The translations under genes and the position numbers were made by a program. Below are positions 9,230-16,945 of a DNA stretch of 64,000 nt, in pieces. The notes beneath the pieces are model-generated. The model was not told the origin of the DNA. It saw only the letters and a program-made list of their open reading frames with translations, and did no database searches. Origin of the DNA: Rhodanobacteraceae bacterium (lineage in GTDB: Bacteria; Pseudomonadota; Gammaproteobacteria; Xanthomonadales; Rhodanobacteraceae); assembly GCA_030123585.1 (NCBI GenBank), contig CP126120.1, forward strand, positions 2,543,001-2,607,000, written 5' to 3'. Positions within the stretch are counted from its first letter, which is position 1; the number at the start of each line of letters is the position of its first letter.

Positions 9230-10159
9230 GTGCCAGTCCACCTTCGCATCCTCGACACCGACGGCAGCGTCGACGCGGCCGCCTTGACCGCGGCCGCGCC
9301 GTGGGCGTCGCTGGTCCGCGTCAATCTGCGCGACCTCGGCCCGGCGCTGCGGCTGTGGAGCCGCACCAAAAACATCGCCGCCGCGCGGGCGCGCATCGCG
9401 GCGGCGGGCGATCCGCGGCCGTCGATCACGTTCCTCGGATCGGGTGACTTCCATCACCTCGCGGCGCTGCTGATCGAGCGCGTGGCCGAGCCCTTCAGCG
9501 TGCTGCATTTCGACAACCATCCCGACTGGGTGCGGCTGGCGCCGCGCTGGCATTGCGGGTCCTGGATTAACCGGGTGCTGGCGCTGCCCAACGTGCAGCG
9601 GGTGGTGACGGCGGGGCCGTGCAGCGATGACCTGGTCGATCCAGGCCGCAAGGGCGGCAACCTCGGGGCGCTGGATTCCGGCCGGCTGGCCCTGTTTCCG
9701 TGGCGGCACGCGCCTTCGCGGGCGCGCCGCAGGATTGCCGACGGGCCGGGCCATGCGTGGCGCGACGGCCGGATCCACTGGCGAAACCTCGGCGAAAGGC
9801 AACTGGAGGATGCTATGGCCGTGGTACTGGACGCGATCCCGACCGAGGCGGTCTGGATCACCATCGACAAGGACGTGCTGCCCGAACGCGAGGCGCTGAC
9901 CAACTGGGATCAGGGCCAGATGCCGCTGTCCGCGTTGATCGCGATGTTGCGCGCGGCCGGCGCCCGCAAGCGGGTGCTGGGGGCTGACATCTGCGGCGAG
10001 TATTCGCCGCCGCGGCACGGCAACTGGCTGAAACGCATCGAGGCGCGGCTGGACCAGCCGGAACGCGGCAAGGCAGATCGACAAAGGATCGACGATAATA
10101 TGCAAACCGACTGCGCACTGGCGCGGGCCTTGTTCGACGCCTGCGTCGACCCCAAATGA
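9230..10159 (+). CDS. Arginase/ureohydrolase-fold protein, first gene of an ACP-ketosynthase cluster
   Basis: The 309-residue product has the three blocks of the arginase superfamily in order: GSGDFHH (70-76), FDNHPDW (94-100) and TIDKDVL (211-217). The usual versions are GGDHS, DAHxD and SxDxDxxDP. Metal-binding Asp and His residues are kept but the surroundings are divergent, so the substrate may not be arginine or agmatine. The start is a GTG preceded by a weak ribosome site. It overlaps the next gene by ATGA and opens a tightly coupled operon that also encodes two small EamA proteins, a hydrolase, a FemAB-like transferase and an ACP. A C-N hydrolase acting on an acyl-amine product is possible but unproven. 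Confidence 0.6.
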   Translation: MPVHLRILDTDGSVDAAALTAAAPWASLVRVNLRDLGPALRLWSRTKNIAAARARIAAAGDPRPSITFLGSGDFHHLAALLIERVAEPFSVLHFDNHPDWVRLAPRWHCGSWINRVLALPNVQRVVTAGPCSDDLVDPGRKGGNLGALDSGRLALFPWRHAPSRARRRIADGPGHAWRDGRIHWRNLGERQLEDAMAVVLDAIPTEAVWITIDKDVLPEREALTNWDQGQMPLSALIAMLRAAGARKRVLGADICGEYSPPRHGNWLKRIEARLDQPERGKADRQRIDDNMQTDCALARALFDACVDPK

Positions 10160-10530
10160 ATTCGACCTTCGTCACCCTGCTGCTGTTGCTCGGCTCGGTC
10201 GCGTGCGACGTGAGCGGGCAGGTATGCTTCAAGCTCGGCGTCGGCCACGTGGCGGTGGGGGCGCAGGCGCCTTCGCTCGTCTACAAGGTGCTGCACTCGC
10301 CGTGGATCGCGCTGGGCGTGGCGGTGTACGCGCTGGAATTCGTGCTGTGGTTCGCGGCGCTGTCGCGCACCCAGCTCAGCGTCGCGTTCCCGTTCACGGC
10401 GCTGGGCTACGTCGGCGTGGTGCTGGCCAGCCGCTTCATCCTCAACGAGCGCATTTCGTTGCGCCGCTGGGTAGGGATCGGAACCATCGTGGTGGGTGTG
10501 GTGTTGGTGACCGGCCAGAATCTGGGTTGA
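10156..10530 (+). CDS. Small four-TM EamA/SMR-like transporter (ArnE/ArnF-like size), first of a pair
   Basis: This 124-residue protein has four hydrophobic helices and the EamA/SMR signature near the end of helix 3 (SVAFPFTALGYVGVVLASRFILNE is the region, residues about 74-97). Single-domain members of this family act as dimers; ArnE/ArnF, of similar size, flip undecaprenyl-linked aminoarabinose. A second half-size family member lies two genes on (12540-12977), so a heterodimer is plausible. Its ATG overlaps the upstream TGA. Substrate unknown. Confidence 0.75.
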   Translation: MNSTFVTLLLLLGSVACDVSGQVCFKLGVGHVAVGAQAPSLVYKVLHSPWIALGVAVYALEFVLWFAALSRTQLSVAFPFTALGYVGVVLASRFILNERISLRRWVGIGTIVVGVVLVTGQNLG

Positions 10531-10540
10531 GCAAACGTCC

Positions 10541-11416
10541 ATGACCCAATCGATGATCAAACAGGCAGACTTCCTGCTGCGCGGCGGACGTGCGGGGGTG
10601 CTGCTGATCCACGGCCTGACCGGCACGCCCGCGGAAATGCGTTTCGTGGGCAAGGGCCTCAACCGCGCCGGCTTCACCGTGTACGGGATGCAACTCGCCG
10701 GCCATTGCGGCAGCGAGGCCGATCTCCTGAAAACCGGCTGGCGCGACTGGGCGCGCAGCGTCACCGAAGGCGCGGACCGCCTGCGCCGCGAAGTCGACCA
10801 CCTGTTCGTGGCCGGCCTGTCGATGGGCTCGGTGCTGGCGCTGAACCTCGCGATCGAAAAACCGCAATGGGTGGATGGCCTCGGCCTGTACGGCAGCACG
10901 TTCTTCTACGACGGCTGGACCATCCCGCGCATGGCGCGGCTGTCGTTCATGCTGCCGCTGGTGTGCGGCATGGGGCTGTTCAAGCAGCGCCGCTTCATGG
11001 AAAGTTTCCCCTACGGCATCAAGGACGAACGCGTGCGGATGCGCATCGCCGGCGCGATGCTGGACGGCCAGAGCGAGGCCGCCGGCCTGCCCGGCAATCC
11101 GTGGCCGTCGCTGGCGGAGTTCCACAAGCTGGTCTGGCACGTGCGTCCGCGCCTGCAGGAAGTGCGCGCGCCGGCCCTGATCATGCACGCCGCCGATGAC
11201 GACATCGCCAGTGTGCGCAACGCGCGCCTGATCGAACGCCGCGTCACCGGCCCCACCGAAACCGTGCTGCTGAACGACAGCTACCACATGATCACCGTCG
11301 ACGGCGAACGCGACAAGGTGATCGGGCGTTCGGCGGATTTCTTCACGCGCATCCTGGCCAACAGCCCGCTGCGCGTTTCCCGCCCGCGCATCGCGGCATC
11401 CGTTTCGGCGGCATGA
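10541..11416 (+). CDS. Alpha/beta hydrolase, carboxylesterase/monoacylglycerol-lipase type
   Basis: The 291-residue protein shows the HGLTGTP oxyanion motif (24-30), a GLSMGS nucleophile elbow with Ser94, an acidic residue in HAADDDIA (about 220) and His249 in DSYHMITVD. This pattern matches Est30-like carboxylesterases. It begins 10 bases after the first EamA gene and its stop overlaps the next start. In a cluster with an ACP and a ketosynthase it could act as a thioesterase or release enzyme, which is inference. Confidence 0.8.
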   Translation: MTQSMIKQADFLLRGGRAGVLLIHGLTGTPAEMRFVGKGLNRAGFTVYGMQLAGHCGSEADLLKTGWRDWARSVTEGADRLRREVDHLFVAGLSMGSVLALNLAIEKPQWVDGLGLYGSTFFYDGWTIPRMARLSFMLPLVCGMGLFKQRRFMESFPYGIKDERVRMRIAGAMLDGQSEAAGLPGNPWPSLAEFHKLVWHVRPRLQEVRAPALIMHAADDDIASVRNARLIERRVTGPTETVLLNDSYHMITVDGERDKVIGRSADFFTRILANSPLRVSRPRIAASVSAA

Positions 11417-12543
11417 TCGAAACCACGGCGCTGCCTTCCATCGACGCCTACGCGCCGGACGACTGGAACCGCCTGTTCCCGCACGAACTCGAGGACCACG
11501 CCTATCTGCGCGCGATCGAGCGCGCCGGCCTCGCCGGTTTCCGCTACCTCTACTTCGCGGTGCGCGAAGGCGGGCGGCTGCTCGCGGCGGTGCCCGCGTT
11601 CGTCACCGATTACCGGCTCGACACCACCGTGCAGGGCGGCCTGCGCCGCGTCACCGCGACGATCGCGAAGGCGTTTCCGCGCCTGCTGCGGATCCCGATG
11701 CTGTCGCTGGGCTCGCCGGTGACCGAGCGCTGCCGGGTCGGGTTCGCGCCCGATTCGGATCCGGAGCAACGCGCGGCGTGGCTGGATGCGATCCTCGCGC
11801 ACATGGAAACCGTCGCGGCGCGGGACAGGTTCGGGATGCTCGCGGTCAAGGACGCGCCGCAGGACGAAAAGTTCTGGCAGCAAGTGTGCCCGCGTCACGG
11901 CCTGCGCGCGCTGCCCGGCCTGCCCGGCGCGACGCTCGCGATCTCCTGGAACAGTGTCGATGCCTATCTCGATTCGCTCGGCCCCTCGACCCGCAAGGAT
12001 CTGCGCCGCAAGCGCCGCGCCGGCGAAGCGCTGCGGATCGAATGGCGCACCGATCTCGCCGGCATCGCGCACGACGTGCAGCGCCTGTACCGCGAAACCC
12101 TGGCGCATGCGGAATTTTCGTTCGAGGAGCTGACGCCCGCGTATTTCGAAAACGTGCTGCGCGACATGCCGGGCCGCGCGTTCTGCGTCACCTATTCGGA
12201 AGGCGAACGGCTGGTCGCATTCAACCTGGTGCTGCGCGATGCCGGACGGCTGCTCGACAAGTTCCTCGGGATGGATTACGCGGCGATGGACCGCTACAAC
12301 CTCTACCATGTGAGCTGGCTGGAAAACATCCGTTGCTGCATCGACGAGGGGATCGCCGTGTACGAAAGCGGGCAGGGCCTGCACCGCGAGAAGCTGCGCC
12401 TCGGCAGCACGCTGCACGCGAACGCGCTGTGGTACCGGCATCGCAATCGCTTCGTCGACGGCGTGTTCGCTCGCTTCGAGCAGCTGGCGCGGATGGATCG
12501 TCTCGACGACGCGGCCATGTCCGTGCAGGTGAAGCAGGCATGA
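11413..12543 (+). CDS. FemAB/GNAT-like acyl- or aminoacyltransferase
   Basis: The 376-residue protein resembles the BioF2-like GNAT/FemAB group: tandem acetyltransferase-like halves with SVDAYLDSLGPSTRKDLRRK (about 180-200), the region that in FemAB relatives marks the second half, then GERLVAFNLVL and YNLYHVSWLENIRCCIDEG. Such enzymes transfer an acyl or aminoacyl group to an amine. Start and stop overlap both neighbours by four bases. The donor could be the ACP encoded two genes downstream; this is not shown by sequence. Confidence 0.7.
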   Translation: MIETTALPSIDAYAPDDWNRLFPHELEDHAYLRAIERAGLAGFRYLYFAVREGGRLLAAVPAFVTDYRLDTTVQGGLRRVTATIAKAFPRLLRIPMLSLGSPVTERCRVGFAPDSDPEQRAAWLDAILAHMETVAARDRFGMLAVKDAPQDEKFWQQVCPRHGLRALPGLPGATLAISWNSVDAYLDSLGPSTRKDLRRKRRAGEALRIEWRTDLAGIAHDVQRLYRETLAHAEFSFEELTPAYFENVLRDMPGRAFCVTYSEGERLVAFNLVLRDAGRLLDKFLGMDYAAMDRYNLYHVSWLENIRCCIDEGIAVYESGQGLHREKLRLGSTLHANALWYRHRNRFVDGVFARFEQLARMDRLDDAAMSVQVKQA

Positions 12544-12977
12544 CACGCGCACCGCACGCGCGGCGGCTGGCGCCGTTGCTGATCGCGTGGGGGATCCTGC
12601 TCGCGATCGAAACGCTGGGCCAGGTAGCGCTGAAGATGGCCGGCGCCAGGGTCGGCGTGTTTGAACTGGATCGGCCGTCGATCCTCGCGGCGTTGTCCAC
12701 GCCCTGGCTGTGGCTGGCGCTGGCCTGCTATCTCGGCCAATTCGCGGTGTGGATGACCATCCTCGAAAAGTCCACGCTTTCCGCGGCCTTTCCGACCAGC
12801 GCGATCGTGTTCGTCGCGATCATGGTCGCGTCGTGGGCGGTGTTCGGCGATCCGATGGGTTGGGAGAAATTGCTCGGATCGGCGGTCATCGTCGCTGGTA
12901 TCCTGTTGCTGGGCAGCGACGCACAACACACCCCGCCCGTGCCGCCGCGCCACGACCCCGAAGGGAACCCGCCATGA
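12540..12977 (+). CDS. Small EamA/SMR-like membrane protein, second of a pair
   Basis: The 145-residue protein has a short basic N-terminus, four hydrophobic helices and a proline-rich tail (PPVPPRHDPEGNPP). The segment FPTSAIVFVAIMVASWAVF is the EamA/SMR core. It is not a close copy of the 124-residue protein at 10156, which fits a heterodimer of unequal subunits. The ATG overlaps the upstream TGA and its own stop overlaps the ACP start. Confidence 0.72.
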   Translation: MTRAPHARRLAPLLIAWGILLAIETLGQVALKMAGARVGVFELDRPSILAALSTPWLWLALACYLGQFAVWMTILEKSTLSAAFPTSAIVFVAIMVASWAVFGDPMGWEKLLGSAVIVAGILLLGSDAQHTPPVPPRHDPEGNPP

Positions 12978-13258
12978 GCGACGATGTCCAGAAAACCGTA
13001 TTTGCGATCATCGCCAAGGAAGCCGGCATCGACGAGAGCAAGGTCACGCTGGATTCGACCTTGAAGGATCTCGAGATCCCGTCGCTCGATGCGATCCAGA
13101 TCATTTTCGAGATCGAGGATCACTTCAAGATCCAGATGCCCGATCGCGATCCGAATTTCGACACCGAATCGGTGAAGGGTCTGGTCGACACCGTGGAGAA
13201 ACTGCTGGCCGAGAAGGCTGCGAATCCGCCGCCGCCCGCACCGCCTGCATCCGCATAA
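12974..13258 (+). CDS. Acyl carrier protein
   Basis: This acidic 94-residue protein has the ACP four-helix pattern. The likely phosphopantetheine Ser37 sits in EIPSLDAIQIIFEIEDHF at the start of helix 2. The usual DSL motif reads PSL here, so the Asp before the serine is replaced by Pro. The last 15 residues are Pro/Ala rich. It is distinct from a housekeeping AcpP in sequence and in its operon, so it is probably dedicated to this pathway. No phosphopantetheinyl transferase gene is nearby. Confidence 0.85.
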   Translation: MSDDVQKTVFAIIAKEAGIDESKVTLDSTLKDLEIPSLDAIQIIFEIEDHFKIQMPDRDPNFDTESVKGLVDTVEKLLAEKAANPPPPAPPASA

Positions 13259-13300
13259 GTACTGGACCGCCAGGTTGATTCCCGTTCACAAAGAGCATTG

Positions 13301-13439
13301 GACGCGGATCAGCGCGGATGAACGCGGATGGCGCTGTCTGGTCCATGCCGGTCAGTGCCAAAAAGCTCCGATGCGGCGCGTCGCAAACAAATGCGGTAAT
13401 GGCGACATCATCCGCGTGTATCCGCGAGAATCCGCGTCA
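13301..13439. repeat. Inverted pair of 10-base tandem repeats between the ACP and ketosynthase genes
   Basis: Three 10-base units of the type nnCGCGGATn occupy 13301-13330. The reverse complement units (ATCCGCGnnn) occupy about 13410-13439, with about 79 bases between them. The RNA could fold into a long stem. This resembles dispersed palindromic intergenic elements and is the only large gap in an otherwise overlapping operon. No open reading frame in the gap is credible. Confidence 0.75.
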
Positions 13440-13468
13440 GAAGCTCTGTCGATGCTTTCGTTCGCAGC

Positions 13469-14692
13469 ATGAGCAGCCACCGTCGTGTCGTCATCACCGG
13501 AGTCGGGGCGATCTGCGCGCCGGGCCACGATGCGCGCACGGTCTGGGCCGGGATGCGCGAAGGCAAGAGCGCGATCGCGCCGCTCGCGGGATTCGAAAAC
13601 GAGGACATGCGGGTCAAGGTCGCGGCGCAGGTGAGCGGCTACGATCCGGCGCAGCATTTCGATCCGAAGAAACTGATCCTCCTCGACCGCGTCTCGCAAT
13701 TCGCGCTGATCGCCGCGCGCGAGGCGGTCAAGCAGTCCGGCCTCGATTTTTCGCACGGCGAACTGCGCCAGCGCAGCGCCTGCGTGGTCGGCACCGGCAC
13801 CGGCGGCGAGGAAACCAACGACGAGGGTTCGCGCCGGCTCTACGGCGAGCACAATCCGCGCCTGCATCCGTTGTCGATCGTGCGCCGGATGATGAGCGCG
13901 CCGGCTTCGCAGGTGTCGATCGAGTTCGGCATCACCGGGCCGAGTTTCGCGGTGTCCAGCGCGTGCGCCTCGTCCAACCATGCGTTCGCGCAGGCGTTCG
14001 CGTTGGTCCGTTCCGGCGTGGCCGACGTCGCGCTGGCGGGCGGCACCGAAGCCTGCCTCACGCTGGGCGTGCTGCGCGCCTGGGAAGCGATGCGCGTGCT
14101 GGCCGACGACACCTGCCGCCCGTTCTGCAGGCAGCGCCGCGGGCTGGTGTTGGGCGAAGGCGCCGGCATGGTCGTGCTGGAGGACTTCGAGCACGCGCGT
14201 GCGCGTGGCGCGGAGATCCTCGCCGAATTCGCGGGTGCCGGCATGAGCGCCGACGCCGGTGACATCGTGCTGCCGTCCGCCGATGGTGCGGCGCAGGCGA
14301 TGCGCGCCGCGCTCGCCGATGCGCAGTTGGACGCCGAGGACATCGACTACATCAACGCCCACGGCACCGCGACGCCCGCCAACGATCCGACCGAGACGAA
14401 GGCGATCCACAAGGTGTTCGGCGAGCACGCGCAACATCTCGCGGTGTCGTCCACCAAATCCGTGCACGGCCATGCGCTCGGCGCCGCCGGCGCGCTGGAA
14501 ATTGTCGCGGCGATCGGCGCGCTGCGCGATCAGGTGATTCCGCCCACCGCGAATTTCCTCGATCCCGATCCCGAGTGCGATCTCGATTACGTGCCGAACA
14601 CCGCGCGCGAAGCACCCGTTCGCGCGGTGCTGTCCAACGCCTTCGCGTTCGGCGGGCTCAACGCCGTGGTGGCGCTGAAGCGCGCGCCCTGA
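13469..14692 (+). CDS. Beta-ketoacyl-ACP synthase (FabF-like, KAS II fold)
   Basis: The 407-residue product has the full condensing-enzyme triad: Cys166 (VSSACASSNHA), His298 (NAHGTATPANDPTE) and His335 (STKSVHGHALGAAG), so it should be active. It catalyses decarboxylative chain extension of acyl-ACP. It stands 210 bases after the ACP gene with a repeat between, and no FabG, FabZ or malonyltransferase follows. It is probably a pathway-specific paralogue of FabF rather than the housekeeping enzyme; sequence alone cannot settle this. Confidence 0.87.
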   Translation: MSSHRRVVITGVGAICAPGHDARTVWAGMREGKSAIAPLAGFENEDMRVKVAAQVSGYDPAQHFDPKKLILLDRVSQFALIAAREAVKQSGLDFSHGELRQRSACVVGTGTGGEETNDEGSRRLYGEHNPRLHPLSIVRRMMSAPASQVSIEFGITGPSFAVSSACASSNHAFAQAFALVRSGVADVALAGGTEACLTLGVLRAWEAMRVLADDTCRPFCRQRRGLVLGEGAGMVVLEDFEHARARGAEILAEFAGAGMSADAGDIVLPSADGAAQAMRAALADAQLDAEDIDYINAHGTATPANDPTETKAIHKVFGEHAQHLAVSSTKSVHGHALGAAGALEIVAAIGALRDQVIPPTANFLDPDPECDLDYVPNTAREAPVRAVLSNAFAFGGLNAVVALKRAP

Positions 14693-14786
14693 CGTCATTC
14701 CGGGTTCTGCGTAGCGCGTAGTGCGTAGATACTGTGGTTGGCACCCGCCCTACATGGAGTGCTGAATCGTCATTTCCGGTTCTGCG

Positions 14787-14875
14787 CAGGTTGGGCTGAC
14801 CCCGGACTTGATCCCGGGGAAGCCCAACGTTGTCGCGGGTGCCTGTTGGGCTTCACTATGCTCAGCCCAACCTAC
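14787..14875. repeat. Palindromic intergenic repeat, TTGGGCTGA family, copy A
   Basis: This composite palindrome begins CAGGTTGGGCTGA and ends TCAGCCCAACCTAC, with internal GAAGCCCAAC and GTTGGGCTTC blocks. It lies between two convergent genes, and its CTAC end supplies the TAG stop of the cysteine synthase gene on the minus strand. Related copies lie at 20306, 29146, 45634 and 56218. Confidence 0.85.
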
Positions 14876-15813
14876 AAATCATCCGATCCATCATTGACGC
14901 CCTCGAACAGGAACGTCGAGAGATAGCGCTCGCCGGTGTCGGGCAGCATCGCGAGCAGCACGGAGCCCTGCGGCGCCTGCTTCGCGACTTCCAGCGCGGC
15001 GGCGACGGTGGCGCCAGAGGAGATGCCGCAGAAGATGCCTTCCTGTTGCGCAAGACGCCGCGCGGTGTCGCGCGCCAGCACTTCGTCGATCGGGATGATC
15101 TGGTCGGCGATGGTGCGGCTCAACACCTTCGGCAGGAAATCCGGCGTCCAGCCCTGGATCTTGTGCGGGTGCCATTCGCCGCCGGCGAGCAGGGACGCGT
15201 TCGCGGGTTCGGTCGCGATCACCTTGATGCCTGGCCGCGCGAGCTTCAGCACCTCGCCCGCGCCGGTGAGCGTGCCGCCGGTGCCCCAGCCGCTGACGAA
15301 ATAATCCAGCCGCTTGCCGGCGAAGTCGCGCAGGATTTCCGGTCCGGTGGTGCTGCGATGCCAGGCCGGATTGGCTTCGTTCTCGAACTGGCGCGCCAGG
15401 AACCAGCCGTGTTTGGCCGCAAGTTCCTCGGCGATGCGCACCATGCCGGTGCCGCGCTCGGCCGCCGGCGTCAGGATCACCTTGGCGTCGTACGCGCGCA
15501 TCAGCTTGCGGCGTTCGATCGAGAAGGTTTCCGACATCACCGCGACGAACGGATAGCCGCGCGCGGCGCACACCATCGCCAGTGCCACGCCGGTGTTGCC
15601 GGAGGTCGCCTCGATCACGGTCTGGCCGGGTTTCAGCGCGCCGCGCTGTTCGGCATCCAGGATCACCGCGATCGCGAGGCGATCCTTGACCGAACCGCCG
15701 GGGTTGAATGATTCCACCTTCGCGTGCAAGGTGACGTGCGCGGGCGCAACGCGGTGCAACTTGACGATCGGCGTGCCGCCGATGGTGTCGAGGATGCTTG
15801 CGTGCAGGGACAT
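14872..15813 (-). CDS. cysK: Cysteine synthase (O-acetylserine sulfhydrylase), CysK-like
   Basis: This PLP enzyme makes cysteine from O-acetylserine and sulfide. The 313-residue product has the PLP lysine (K43, in NPGGSVKDR), the substrate loop TSGNTG, and the phosphate-binding GWGTGGTLTG loop. I chose the ATG giving MSLHASILDTIGGTPIVKL; the longer opening adds 23 unlikely residues. It is followed downstream of a second cysteine synthase gene (91-base gap) in the same orientation, so the two may be co-transcribed. Its stop codon is within an intergenic repeat. Confidence 0.92.
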   Translation of the reverse strand: MSLHASILDTIGGTPIVKLHRVAPAHVTLHAKVESFNPGGSVKDRLAIAVILDAEQRGALKPGQTVIEATSGNTGVALAMVCAARGYPFVAVMSETFSIERRKLMRAYDAKVILTPAAERGTGMVRIAEELAAKHGWFLARQFENEANPAWHRSTTGPEILRDFAGKRLDYFVSGWGTGGTLTGAGEVLKLARPGIKVIATEPANASLLAGGEWHPHKIQGWTPDFLPKVLSRTIADQIIPIDEVLARDTARRLAQQEGIFCGISSGATVAAALEVAKQAPQGSVLLAMLPDTGERYLSTFLFEGVNDGSDDL

Positions 15814-15904
15814 GGCGGACCGTCCTGTGTGGTTGCGGAACGGGGCGAAGCGTAACCCTCGCGTCGGCGCGCGTGGTTGCAATTCCGTTAGGCGGCCGCG
15901 GCCG

Positions 15905-16945
15905 TCACGCCGCGTGGCGCGCCTGCTCGGCCGGGAACGAACGGTCCAGCCACGCCGGCACCGGAATGCCCTTGCCGCGCAGGAATGCTGGATTGAACAA
16001 TTTCTTCGCGTAGCGCGTGCCGGCGTCGGCCAGCACGGTGACGATCACGTTGCCGGGGCCGAGTTCGCGCGCCAGCCGGATCGCGCCGGCGAGGTTGACG
16101 CCCGACGAACCGCCGAGGCACAGGCCTTCCTCGCCCAGCAGCGCGTGCAGCAGCGGCACCGATTCGGCGTCGGGGATGCTGTACGCGGTATCGACTTGCG
16201 CGCCTTCGAAGTTGGCGGTGATGCGGCTGGAGCCGATGCCTTCGGTGATCGAATTGCCGTCGGCGACGAGTTCGCCGCGGTTGACGAAATTCGCGAGCGC
16301 CGAACCTGCCGGATCGGACAGCGCGATCCGCACGCTTTTCTTGCGCGCCTTCAGCCCGGCCGCGACGCCGGCGAGCGTGCCGCCGGTGCCGGCCGCGCAC
16401 ACGAAGCCGTCCACCGCGCCGTCCGTCTCGTTCCAGATTTCGGCCGCGGTGGTCGCGGCGTGGAAATCGCGGTTGGCGGTGTTGTCGAACTGGTTGGCGA
16501 ACCACGCGCTGCCGGGTTCGCGCGCGTTCCATGCGTCGGCCAGCGCGCGCGCGACGCGCACGTAGTGTTTCGGATCGCTGAACTTCGCCGCGGGCACGAG
16601 TTTCACCTCGGCGCCGGTCAGGCGCAGCGCGTCGATCTTTTCCGCGCTCTGTGTTTCCGGCATCACGATCACGCTGCGATAACCGCGGCTGGCGCCGAGC
16701 AGCGCGAGGCCGATGCCGGTGTTGCCTGCGGTGCCTTCGACGATGGCGCCGCCGGGCCGGAGCAGGCCGCGCTTTTCCGCATCGGCGAGCAGGCCCAGGG
16801 CGGTGCGATCCTTGATCGAACCGCCCGGGTTCAGCCATTCCGCCTTGCCGAGGATTTCGCAGCCGGTCGCCTCGGACGCGCGCCGCAGGCGGATCAGCGG
16901 CGTGCGCCCGATGGCGGCGGCGAAATCGGCGCGCGCGTGGATCAT
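15905..16945 (-). CDS. Second cysteine synthase family PLP enzyme
   Basis: The 346-residue protein is a second fold-type II PLP enzyme with Lys45 in NPGGSIKDR, GTAGNTG and CAAGTGGTLAG loops. It differs clearly from the 313-residue neighbour and has a longer C-terminus (FLRGKGIPVPAWLDRSF). Proteins of this length and type are annotated as cysteine synthase A, but thiosulfate- or O-phosphoserine-using variants exist. The start overlaps the upstream peroxiredoxin stop by four bases (ATGA). Confidence 0.87.
   Translation of the reverse strand: MIHARADFAAAIGRTPLIRLRRASEATGCEILGKAEWLNPGGSIKDRTALGLLADAEKRGLLRPGGAIVEGTAGNTGIGLALLGASRGYRSVIVMPETQSAEKIDALRLTGAEVKLVPAAKFSDPKHYVRVARALADAWNAREPGSAWFANQFDNTANRDFHAATTAAEIWNETDGAVDGFVCAAGTGGTLAGVAAGLKARKKSVRIALSDPAGSALANFVNRGELVADGNSITEGIGSSRITANFEGAQVDTAYSIPDAESVPLLHALLGEEGLCLGGSSGVNLAGAIRLARELGPGNVIVTVLADAGTRYAKKLFNPAFLRGKGIPVPAWLDRSFPAEQARHAA

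Noticed and set aside
13301..13439. CRISPR-like array between ACP and ketosynthase
   Set aside because: Units are only 10 bases, have no unique spacers and are inverted rather than direct, and no cas gene is present.
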